Origin: Oscillospiraceae bacterium
GTDB taxonomy: Bacteria; Bacillota; Clostridia; Oscillospirales; CAG-272
DNA length: 45,783 nt
Assembly (NCBI GenBank): GCA_015065005.1
Contig: SVRE01000009.1
Coordinates: forward strand, 1 to 45,783
Direction: 5' to 3'
Positions 16,248 through 23,667 of this stretch are shown one piece after another; the stretch's first letter is position 1, and every line of letters starts with the position of its first letter. Position numbers and translations under genes: made by a program. The notes below the pieces were generated by a model. It was not told the origin of the DNA. It did not search any database and worked only from the letters and a program-made list of their open reading frames with translations.

Positions 16248-16681
16248 TTTTTCCAAGGACTCCTTCCACCGCTTTATCTGCTTTGTGCTGACCTTCAGCT
16301 TGTGCGTTGCGGTCCCCCTCCCTCAAGGATGGAGGCTACGAGAACTCGGAAACGATGCAGGTTTCGTAGGCGCAGCTGTTTTAGGACTTTGATTTTCCCA
16401 AGGACTCCTTCCACCGCTTTATCTGCTTTGTGCTGACCTTCAGCTTGTGCGTTGCGGTCCCCCTCCCTCAAGGATGGAGGCTACGAGAACTCGGAAACGA
16501 TGCAGGTATTGTAGGCGCAGCTGTTTTAGGACTTTGATTTTTCCAAGGACTCCTTCCACCGCTTTATCTGCTTTGTGCTGACCTTCAGCTTGTGCGTTGC
16601 GGTCCCCCTCCCTCAAGGATGGAGGCTACGGGAACTCGGAAACGATGCAGGTATCGTAGGCGCAGCTGTTTTAGGACTTTA
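16203..16681 (+). repeat. 145-bp tandem array containing copies of the ROK gene 3' end
   Basis: Units begin with GGAAACGATGCAG at 16203, 16348, 16493 and 16638, an exact 145-bp period with three full copies and a 44-bp partial one. Each unit is about 44 bp of the ROK coding end plus about 101 bp of a non-coding element (GGACTCCTTCCACCGC ... GCGGTCCCCCTCCCTC). The first copy is the real gene end, stop TGA at 16245-16247. The final partial copy reads ACTTTAA and runs into the gene's terminator, so it probably preserves the original 3' end. Differences between copies are few (GTTTCG, GTATTG and GTATCG variants), so the array is young. Confidence 0.9.
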
Positions 16682-16692
16682 ATTATTGTAAA

Positions 16693-16724
16693 CAAAGCCG
16701 TGGCAACTACCACGGCTTTGCTTT
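16693..16724 (+). terminator. Terminator of the ROK gene
   Basis: CAAAGCCGTGG (16693-16703) pairs with CCACGGCTTTG (16710-16720), 6-nt loop, followed by CTTTT. It lies just beyond the 145-bp array, so transcripts of the ROK gene carry about 440 nt of repeated non-coding sequence before this stop. Confidence 0.75.
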
Positions 16725-16820
16725 TAGCATTTCACTCAAAACAAATTTGCATAAATGCAACAGCCCTGCGTTTCAAATGGAAGCATTGTAAAGAAGGAAT
16801 TTCCCTTTCTTGACGCAGGA

Positions 16821-17100
16821 ATCGGACAGGCGGACCCTGTCCCTACGCGTTATTCTATGAATCGGACGGGCGGATCTTGTCCCTGCGTACTTCTCTATGA
16901 ATCGGACAGGCAGACCCTGTTCATGTGTACTTCTCTATGAATCGGACAGGCAGACCCTGTTCATGTGTACTTCTCTATGAATCGGACAGGCGGACCCTGT
17001 CCCTACGCGTTATTCTTTGAATCGGACAGGCGGACCTTGTTCCTGTGTACTTCTCTATGGATCGGACAGGCGGACCCTGTCCCTGCGTACTTCTCTGTTG
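16821..17100 (+). repeat. 40-bp tandem hairpin repeat, seven copies
   Basis: Units start with ATCGGACAGG or ATCGGACGGG at 16821, 16861, 16901, 16941, 16981, 17021 and 17061, exact 40-bp period. Each holds the inverted repeat GGACAGG-CGGA-CCCTGTCC or a close variant, so each can form a hairpin. Copies differ mainly in the second half (CCCTACGCGTTATTC, CCCTGCGTACTTCTC or TCATGTGTACTTCTC). The units abut with no unique spacers, so this is not CRISPR. The array ends about 40 bp before recG. The remaining sequence of 16725-17141 shows only the recG ribosome site. Confidence 0.92.
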
Positions 17101-17141
17101 CTCATTGGTGCAACATTTACAATTAAAGAAAGGAGAGCAAA

Positions 17142-19277
17142 ATGGACTTTAACACCCCCGTAAAGGAACTATACGGTGTAGGCGAAAAAATTGAGAAATA
17201 TCTACACTCCGGCGGACTTTTTACCGTCAAAGACCTGATTTATCACCTGCCGAGAGCATATCAAAACAGGGGAGATATCAGAAGCATTGACGATATTTCC
17301 GCATACAATGAATTTCACTCCTATATACTGACAATTGCAAGCGAGCCAAAGGTGGCAATGATAAGGCGCGGAATGAATATAATGAAGCTGCGCGCATTTG
17401 ATGAAACGGGCGTTGTCAACATAACATACTTTAACCAGAATTACCTAAGGGATGTTTTCACTGTTGGCTCTACCTTCAGATTTTGGGGCAGAATTACACA
17501 GGAAAAGCGAACCCTGTGTATGAATTCGCCATCTTATGAGCCTGTTTTACAAACACGTGCTCTTGCTCCACTTGTTCCCGTTTACCCTCTTTTTTCGGGG
17601 CTGAACCAAAAGTTTTTAGCCAAGCTGATTGGTGAGGCTGTTGGTTGCCTGCCGTCATTTTTGGTTGACTACCTGCCTAACGATGTAAGGCTTAAAAACG
17701 AACTATGCACCCTTGGCTATGCGCTGAAAAACATCCATATGCCCGAAAGCGAAGCATCTCTTAATGCCGCAATTAAAAGGCTGACCTTTGATGAGCTTTT
17801 TATATTCGCCCTGTCTCTTTCCAAAATGAAAACGGTACAAAAAACGAAAACCGCACCTGTCATAATGGATACGGACGTGTCCCCGCTTTTGTCTCTGCTT
17901 TCATACACACCAACCAACGCACAAATGAAGGCTATACGTGAAATTTCCCTTGATATTTGTCCACAGGGTGCCACTTTTTCCTGTGTTCCTATGAACAGAA
18001 TAGTTGTTGGTGACGTTGGTAGCGGTAAAACGCTTTGTGCCGCCGCTGCCGCCTATATGGTATGTAAAAACGGTTATCAATGCGCTTTGATGGCGCCCAC
18101 TGAAATATTGGCATTTCAGCATTATGAATCCCTTTTTCCTCTGTTTGAAAAGCTTAATATTTCTTGTGAGCTTTTAACAGGCTCAACCCCTGCAAAAGCC
18201 AAAAGAGAGACACTCTCCCGCCTAAAATCAGGAAAAACCAAGCTGATTATAGGTACACACGCCTTGATACAGGACAGTGTGGAGTTTGAAAGCCTTGCCC
18301 TTGCCATCACAGATGAGCAGCACCGTTTTGGCGCTAAGCAGCGCGCCACCTTAAGCGAAAAGGGAATGAGCGCCCATACTCTTGTAATGAGCGCAACCCC
18401 AATACCGAGAACCCTTTCATTTATGATTTACGGTGACCTTGACATTTCCTTGATTGATGAAATGCCGCCTAACAGAAAGCGTGTTTCAACCTACGTTGTT
18501 GATGAGGGATACAGGGCGCGCTTGAACGCTTTTATTAAAAAGCAGGTTGATGAGGGACACCAGGTTTACATTGTTTGTCCTACGGTTGAAGAAAAGCGGG
18601 AGGATATGGACAATGTTTCCGACTATGACCCGTTTTCTCTTGCCTTGGAGGACAACCAGCCACCCCTGAAGGCGGCGGTTGAATACGCCGAGGATTTGCA
18701 GACAAATGTTTTTCCCGAATTAAATATTGCCTTTATCCACGGAAAGCTAAAGCCCAAGGAAAAGGACAAAATAATGATGGAATTTGCAAACGGAAGCATT
18801 AACGTGCTTGTTTCCACAACGGTAATTGAGGTTGGAGTTAATGTACCTAATGCCACACTTATGATTGTTGAAAACGCTGAGCGGTTCGGGCTTTCACAGC
18901 TACACCAGCTGCGTGGACGTGTTGGACGTGGCAACGCACAATCCTACTGTGTGCTTGTTTCCGACAGCAAGGGCGAAAAATCAAAGGAGCGCTTGAACAT
19001 AATGAGGACTATTTATGACGGCTACACAATTGCCGAGCGTGACTTACAAATGCGCGGCCCCGGTGATTTTTTTGCAAGCGGCTCCTCAATCCGCCAATCG
19101 GGTGATATGGGCCTTGGCATTGCCAAAAGCTGTAGTGATACAGAGCTTGTACATTCTGCCTTTGAAGCTGCAAGGCTTGTCCTTGAAAAAGACCCCTATT
19201 TAACCGAGGAAAAGCACAAAAGCCTTAAAGCAGAGCTTGAAAAAACCATTAATGAAAAATCAAGCACGATAAATTAA
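17142..19277 (+). CDS. recG: ATP-dependent DNA helicase RecG
   Basis: 711 residues, slightly longer than typical (about 680). RecG is a superfamily-2 helicase that remodels stalled forks and branched DNA. The wedge/OB-fold region covers residues of about 1-190 (YGVGEKIEKYL, DLIYHLPRAYQNR). Helicase motifs are Walker A GDVGSGKT (290-297), DEQH (391-394) followed by RFG, SATPIPRTL (417-425), VSTTVIEVGVNVP and QLHQLRGRVGRG, all intact. The start is ATG after AAAGGAGAG. Upstream is a hairpin-rich tandem array and downstream a large palindromic block, both of which could be substrates for branched-DNA processing, though the adjacency may be chance. No clear promoter was found between the array and the gene; a TACAAT lies about 30 bp upstream without a good -35. 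Confidence 0.97.
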   Translation: MDFNTPVKELYGVGEKIEKYLHSGGLFTVKDLIYHLPRAYQNRGDIRSIDDISAYNEFHSYILTIASEPKVAMIRRGMNIMKLRAFDETGVVNITYFNQNYLRDVFTVGSTFRFWGRITQEKRTLCMNSPSYEPVLQTRALAPLVPVYPLFSGLNQKFLAKLIGEAVGCLPSFLVDYLPNDVRLKNELCTLGYALKNIHMPESEASLNAAIKRLTFDELFIFALSLSKMKTVQKTKTAPVIMDTDVSPLLSLLSYTPTNAQMKAIREISLDICPQGATFSCVPMNRIVVGDVGSGKTLCAAAAAYMVCKNGYQCALMAPTEILAFQHYESLFPLFEKLNISCELLTGSTPAKAKRETLSRLKSGKTKLIIGTHALIQDSVEFESLALAITDEQHRFGAKQRATLSEKGMSAHTLVMSATPIPRTLSFMIYGDLDISLIDEMPPNRKRVSTYVVDEGYRARLNAFIKKQVDEGHQVYIVCPTVEEKREDMDNVSDYDPFSLALEDNQPPLKAAVEYAEDLQTNVFPELNIAFIHGKLKPKEKDKIMMEFANGSINVLVSTTVIEVGVNVPNATLMIVENAERFGLSQLHQLRGRVGRGNAQSYCVLVSDSKGEKSKERLNIMRTIYDGYTIAERDLQMRGPGDFFASGSSIRQSGDMGLGIAKSCSDTELVHSAFEAARLVLEKDPYLTEEKHKSLKAELEKTINEKSSTIN

Positions 19278-19364
19278 ACTCATTTGCAAGGTATATAAAA
19301 AGGAGTACGGACTTGGCGTGATACTCTTATCGGAGTATCACGCCAGTTCTATTCGCCTGTGGCG

Positions 19365-19518
19365 AGTGATATTGCTATGCAGTGATATTCGGCTCGCGTC
19401 GAGTGGTATTCGCTTCGCGAGTTTGGTGGCGAATAGAATACCACTGAAGCCGCAAGGCTTCAATATCACTATTGCGGTAGCAATAATATCACTCTTTGCG
19501 AAAGCAAAGAATATCACT
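19365..19518 (+). repeat. Concentric stem with side hairpins (left half of the element)
   Basis: Left arms at 19365-19373, 19381-19389 and 19402-19410 pair with right arms at 19485-19493, 19462-19470 and 19437-19445. The innermost pair is AGTGGTATT/AATACCACT, a matched change relative to AGTGATATT/AATATCACT, which supports real pairing. Side hairpins on the right are GAAGCC-GCAA-GGCTTC (19446-19461), ATTGC-GGTA-GCAAT (19471-19484) and CTTTGC-GAAA-GCAAAG (19494-19509). On the left they are shorter, for example CGGC-TCGC-GTCG (19390-19401) and CGC-TTC-GCG (19411-19419). Confidence 0.85.
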
Positions 19519-19532
19519 AAAAAAGCAGAAAA

Positions 19533-19588
19533 AGAGAGAGAGCTTCACGGAATTTTGTAACCGCGTTACTCTCTCTTCTGTTTTTGTT
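19533..19588 (+). terminator. Possible recG terminator within the structured block
   Basis: AGAGAGAG (19533-19540) can pair with CTCTCTCT (19569-19576) around a long internal loop, followed by TCTGTTTTTG. The loop is large, so this is weaker than the other terminators in the window. A second small hairpin, TACACC-TTTT-GGTGTA (19720-19736), lies further on. Confidence 0.35.
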
Positions 19589-19992
19589 GCAAGTTTCGCA
19601 TTCATTTAACAAATGCACAGGGCTATGCCCATACCCCTTATAAAATTTCTCCGATAAGGACATCACCGATTTTGTCCGTGCTCCTTTTTACACTCCTTGC
19701 CCTGCAAGGTATAGTGTGTTACACCTTTTTGGTGTAGTGTCGGGTGGCAAAGCTTCTTAGTGATATGCCTCGCACAGCTCGGCGTGATATTTTTGCTTCG
19801 CAAAAGTGATATTGCGGCCCGTTAGTCGCAGTGATATTCTATCCGCCTCTGTTGCTTCAAACGCACGTAGCGCACATCACTACCAAAGACAATATCACGC
19901 AGGTCGTGCATATCACTCACCAGAGGCGAATAGAGTTGGCGCACCTGCTGTATCGCAGGTGCGCCATTCGCAAGCTCTTTTTATTTTAATGC

Positions 19993-22900
19993 TTAATCAG
20001 TGTACAGCTCCCAATTACTGTTCCATCTTGAAACCTCTTTCAATGCGTCTTCCTCATTCATTTCGTATTCAACTAAGAAGTTATTCTTTCCGGAATAATA
20101 TGAATTGCCTTGAACATTGTTCAAAAGGCCGTTCCAGCCATCCATATAGCCTACGTCATAAATAACTCCCGGGAAGATATATTCCTCAAGCATTTCCTTG
20201 CTCTCATAAGCGTTGCCGTAATAAAGCTTACTTAAAAGGGTTTGGTTATATGCCCTCATAATATATTCCTGACCTGTGTAGGAAAGAACCTCGAAGAAAT
20301 ACTCGGACATTTCACTGTCATCGGTTGCTTTTGGAATACACATAACGACTGCCTGATATGATGTTGGGGTATAATACATAGCTTGGTCAGTGTCAAGCTT
20401 TGGCATTGGAAGAATTGCAGGCTTGAAGTCGCTTGTAAAGCCACCAAAGGTATCTAACTTTTGCACAACCTCATTGTAGAACAAAAGTCTGCCGCCCTCA
20501 AATGCCTTTCCCATAGCGTCAAAGCCACCGTCCCAATTAAGCCTTGCCCAGCCTGCACTGTTTATTGTCAAAAGCTTATCAATAAGGGTGTTTACCTTTG
20601 TGTCATTCAAGGATAATACGTACTTATCACCCTTTACGGATACCTGCTTAATACCGCTGTACTGATAAAACTTTGCAAGTGCGGTTGTACCAAAGCCGTA
20701 TATACCGTTATCACCGTTTTGTGTGCCGTTTCCGTCTGTTACAAGCTTAGCAACATTTATCATCTGGTCAATTGTCCATTTTCCCTCTCTTACCATTTGG
20801 TAAAGATCCGGGAAGTTTTCAATTTCATCCGCCATTGCCTGGTTATAGTACAAAACGCCGGATGTTTGCTCATCAAGGAAGCTGAAGTCACCTGCGGCAA
20901 AGAGTGTAACACCCTTCAAGGTATAAGCCTCACGTGCGGCTTGGCTGTAATATGATGCATCAAGGTTAATATACTCACTCTTGGAAATATCGTAAACAAC
21001 ATTTGCCTTAACAAGGTTTTGCACCTCAAGCATACGTGGCATTGCAATATGATATACTATATCTCCACCGCCGCCAATAATAGCATCGCTAAGCAAGGTT
21101 GCTATCTGGTTGCCGCGAGCATTGATCCAGTTAATCTCTACCCCGTATTCCTTTTTAATGAACTCTTCTCTTTCGATAACTGAGCTGCTTATAACATTGC
21201 TATAGTTCATAGTCGAGTAGTTTCCATTATGAATTACAAGCTCAACCTGTGACCAAGGTGCGCCCGGATTCGGTGAATTCCAGGTTGTTGCAAGAACATT
21301 TAAGGTTTGACCGTTCCATTTGCTTGTAGGGTCCGGCTCTTCATCGGGATTGCCTGAATCCTCAATTTTCAGCCATTTTGCATAAATATCAACATCTCCC
21401 GTAACACTTGGGTCAATCTCTATTATCTCAACGTCAAATTCTTCATCAATATACCAACCCTCGAACAAATATCCGTCCCTTGTCGGAGACATAAGTGAGA
21501 ACGTTTCATCAAAGGATGAATACTCCTGTGGATTTGGGTTTTCAATGCCATCCATATTATGGTATGTTATGGTGTAGTAAACCGCAAGGTCCATATAATC
21601 ATATCCACCGCACACTGCGCATTGACGGATTGCATATCCGGGCAGCTCATCATCCTCATACCAGGAGCCCCACAAATGCTCACACATTTCGTACTCCATT
21701 TCAAAGCTCTCGGTGTCGGGATAAAGGGTGAATGTAAGCTTCAGCGGGATTTCATCGTCATAGAAATAATATATTTGCTCTGTTGTCAGTTCTATTTCAT
21801 ATCCGTCAAAGCTACCAACTGTGGGCACGGCAACTATCGCTTCAACCATACCCGAGCCCTGTACAACCTGATATGCCACAAGGTATATTGATCCATCCTC
21901 TTCAATCACAACAGATAGCACAAGACCGTCATCGGAATAGAAGCTCTTGTCAAATACGTTTGCTATTTCATCCTTATCGGTTGGAGCATAAACCGGGTAG
22001 TTATCCTCTGAAATTTCAACCAATGCAAAGGTAAGTGTAACGGAAATAGAGGATACGTCATTTTTGCCCTTTACCTCAGACGGAGTTGTAATTGTAAGTC
22101 CAACATTTGTTTCCGCTGTAATTGTCTTGATTTTGAAAATGCCCGTAAACTCAATGTCAAGCTTGCTGTCCATCTTGTCAACCTCTATGGATTGAGCCAA
22201 AAGCACCAGGATTTCAAATGGGTTACCTGTATCCGTCTCGAACTCAGCCAAGGTCATATCAAGGAACATTTCAATTGTAGCTATAAGCTCTTCAGCGGAA
22301 GGAATTTCGCTGCTTGAGCTTGAAACGAGGATTACACCGTCATCCTCTTCTTCCTGTGCTGTAAGTATCTCTACAATTATATCGTAGATTTTTACATCCA
22401 TCATTTCTTCAGGAATCAGGTCGGATAGCTTGCTTTCCAAAAGCATGTCTATCATTTCCTGTATTTCCTCCTCAGTTGCCTCAGGAGTTACAGAAAGCAT
22501 AATTTCAGCTATTATCATTTGTACCGCTTCATTGGAAATAGCGGAGCTGTAAATTTCCTCAAGGGTCATACCGTACTCAGCCAAAAGCTGCTCATCCAAG
22601 GCAGCCAGGTATTCGCTGAGAGTCATGTCGTAAACAGCCTCTATATTTGCCAAATAGCTCTCAACAGTAAGCTCACTGTCAACAAATGAAAGCATACCGT
22701 TGATAAATTCTCTCAATGTTGTCGCTTCAAGATCAATAGACTTAAGGTATTCAAGGGGTTTATCAAGCTCAGGCTTAAAGTCAATATATGAGCCGCCCTT
22801 GTTGTTGGCAATGCCAAAGCCCTCTATCAAAAGATTTCCAAGCTCGCCAAGAATACCGTTTATGGCTTCCTCGCTCAAGCCTGCTTCCTCTATCAAGGAT

Positions 22901-23628
22901 TGGAGTATGCCCTCAAGCTTTGTTGTGTCAATTGTAGGAGTATTACTTACCAGATATACATCAAGCGCTTCATTGTATTCATACACAACACCGTCAACAA
23001 TGTAAAGCACGCCGCCATTCAAGTCGGACAAAAGCTCACCGTTATCTGTATCTCTTGAGCTAACATCTGCCTCAACCTTTAAATTATATCCGTTTTCAGT
23101 TTTTGAAATGTACGCTGTAAAATCGGCAATACCTTCAAAATATGTTTTCTCGTTCTTTGCCCAGCCGTCTATATACCATTCGTTACTGTTCAAAACAATA
23201 TCCATGCCAAACTCAAGCTTCAGGGTTGATGCCGCCTCAAGCTGATTCATAACGGCCTGTGTAAGAATAAATCCTGTTGAAATACCGCTATCTCCGCCAG
23301 GGTTATCGTTTCCTGTGCCATCGCCTGTATTGCCGCCAGGGTTATTGTTTCCTGTGCCATCACCTGTATTGCCACCCTGGTTTTCTCCGCCTGTGTTACC
23401 GCCCGGGTTTTCATCATCAGGCTTTTCATCACTCGGCTTGCTCTCCGGGGTGCTTGAATCCGTAGTGCCCTCGCCATCTGTGCTTGGCTTGCTTGAATCG
23501 GTTGTACTGCTGTTTTCAGTACCGTTGGTTACGCTACTGTCCGTAGAGCTTGGCGTTTCCTCATCATTGCAGGCAACTAATGAAAGTGCAACCAAAATTG
23601 CCATTAAAACCAATAAAAATTTCTTCAT
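19993..23628 (-). CDS. Giant lipoprotein with InlB-type repeat and C-terminal solute-binding domain
   Basis: 1211 residues. The lipoprotein signal has lipobox LVAC with Cys20. A Ser/Thr/Gly/Pro-rich linker follows (about 21-115), part of it encoded by 39-bp repeats (GGNTGDGTGNDNPGG type). The middle region, about 115-640, is a large acidic domain I do not recognise. Then come a CEHLWGSW...CAVCG stretch (about 650-680), one InlB/Listeria-Bacteroides repeat (about 684-754) and an extracellular solute-binding domain (about 771-1211; NVLATTWNSPNPGAPWSQVEL, FAAGDFSFLDEQTSGVLYYNQ). It starts after AAGGAGGAAAAT, 39 bp downstream of the membrane regulator gene, so the two are likely co-transcribed. 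No permease lies nearby. The binding domain is paralogous to that of the protein at 26348-30073. It may act as a surface binding or sensing protein rather than a transporter subunit. Confidence 0.85.
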   Translation of the reverse strand: MKKFLLVLMAILVALSLVACNDEETPSSTDSSVTNGTENSSTTDSSKPSTDGEGTTDSSTPESKPSDEKPDDENPGGNTGGENQGGNTGDGTGNNNPGGNTGDGTGNDNPGGDSGISTGFILTQAVMNQLEAASTLKLEFGMDIVLNSNEWYIDGWAKNEKTYFEGIADFTAYISKTENGYNLKVEADVSSRDTDNGELLSDLNGGVLYIVDGVVYEYNEALDVYLVSNTPTIDTTKLEGILQSLIEEAGLSEEAINGILGELGNLLIEGFGIANNKGGSYIDFKPELDKPLEYLKSIDLEATTLREFINGMLSFVDSELTVESYLANIEAVYDMTLSEYLAALDEQLLAEYGMTLEEIYSSAISNEAVQMIIAEIMLSVTPEATEEEIQEMIDMLLESKLSDLIPEEMMDVKIYDIIVEILTAQEEEDDGVILVSSSSSEIPSAEELIATIEMFLDMTLAEFETDTGNPFEILVLLAQSIEVDKMDSKLDIEFTGIFKIKTITAETNVGLTITTPSEVKGKNDVSSISVTLTFALVEISEDNYPVYAPTDKDEIANVFDKSFYSDDGLVLSVVIEEDGSIYLVAYQVVQGSGMVEAIVAVPTVGSFDGYEIELTTEQIYYFYDDEIPLKLTFTLYPDTESFEMEYEMCEHLWGSWYEDDELPGYAIRQCAVCGGYDYMDLAVYYTITYHNMDGIENPNPQEYSSFDETFSLMSPTRDGYLFEGWYIDEEFDVEIIEIDPSVTGDVDIYAKWLKIEDSGNPDEEPDPTSKWNGQTLNVLATTWNSPNPGAPWSQVELVIHNGNYSTMNYSNVISSSVIEREEFIKKEYGVEINWINARGNQIATLLSDAIIGGGGDIVYHIAMPRMLEVQNLVKANVVYDISKSEYINLDASYYSQAAREAYTLKGVTLFAAGDFSFLDEQTSGVLYYNQAMADEIENFPDLYQMVREGKWTIDQMINVAKLVTDGNGTQNGDNGIYGFGTTALAKFYQYSGIKQVSVKGDKYVLSLNDTKVNTLIDKLLTINSAGWARLNWDGGFDAMGKAFEGGRLLFYNEVVQKLDTFGGFTSDFKPAILPMPKLDTDQAMYYTPTSYQAVVMCIPKATDDSEMSEYFFEVLSYTGQEYIMRAYNQTLLSKLYYGNAYESKEMLEEYIFPGVIYDVGYMDGWNGLLNNVQGNSYYSGKNNFLVEYEMNEEDALKEVSRWNSNWELYTD
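23296..23373 (-). repeat. 39-bp coding repeat in the lipoprotein linker
   Basis: GCCAGGGTTATCGTTTCCTG at 23296 recurs with two differences at 23335, a 39-bp period, and a decayed third unit follows. It encodes the Gly/Asn/Pro-rich stalk between the lipid anchor and the first folded domain of the 1211-residue lipoprotein. Confidence 0.75.
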
Positions 23629-23667
23629 ATTTTCCTCCTTATAATGTTTCCAAGTTATCCCGCAAGG

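Larger units (their letters stand above)
19314..19966. repeat. Nested inverted-repeat, hairpin-rich non-coding element
   Basis: This gap between convergent genes is filled by one highly structured block. It is bracketed by two hairpins, TGGCG..CGCCA (19314-19345, 13-bp stem) and (19937-19966, 12-bp stem). Next to these, 19341-19357 (CGCCAGTTCTATTCGCC) pairs along all 17 positions, two as G-U, with 19925-19941. Inside, AGTGATATT motifs (19365, 19381; AGTGGTATT at 19402) pair with AATACCACT (19437) and AATATCACT (19462, 19485), and small hairpins separate them. A further AATATCACT is at 19510. A degenerate second set lies at 19759-19917. No convincing ORF is present. It may be a mobile non-coding element, a structured RNA or a terminator for both neighbours. 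Confidence 0.85.

Noticed and set aside
16821-17100. Regular 40-bp repeats as a CRISPR array.
   Set aside because: The repeats abut without unique spacers, and no cas genes are present.
19318-19560. An 80-codon plus-strand frame inside the palindromic block.
   Set aside because: It is fully accounted for by the inverted-repeat structure, has no ribosome site, and its translation has no recognisable features.
19286-19974. GCAAG on both sides of the structured block (19286-19290 and 19970-19974) as a target-site duplication.
   Set aside because: Five bases can match by chance, and the copies are 24 and 4 bp away from the bracketing hairpins rather than abutting them.
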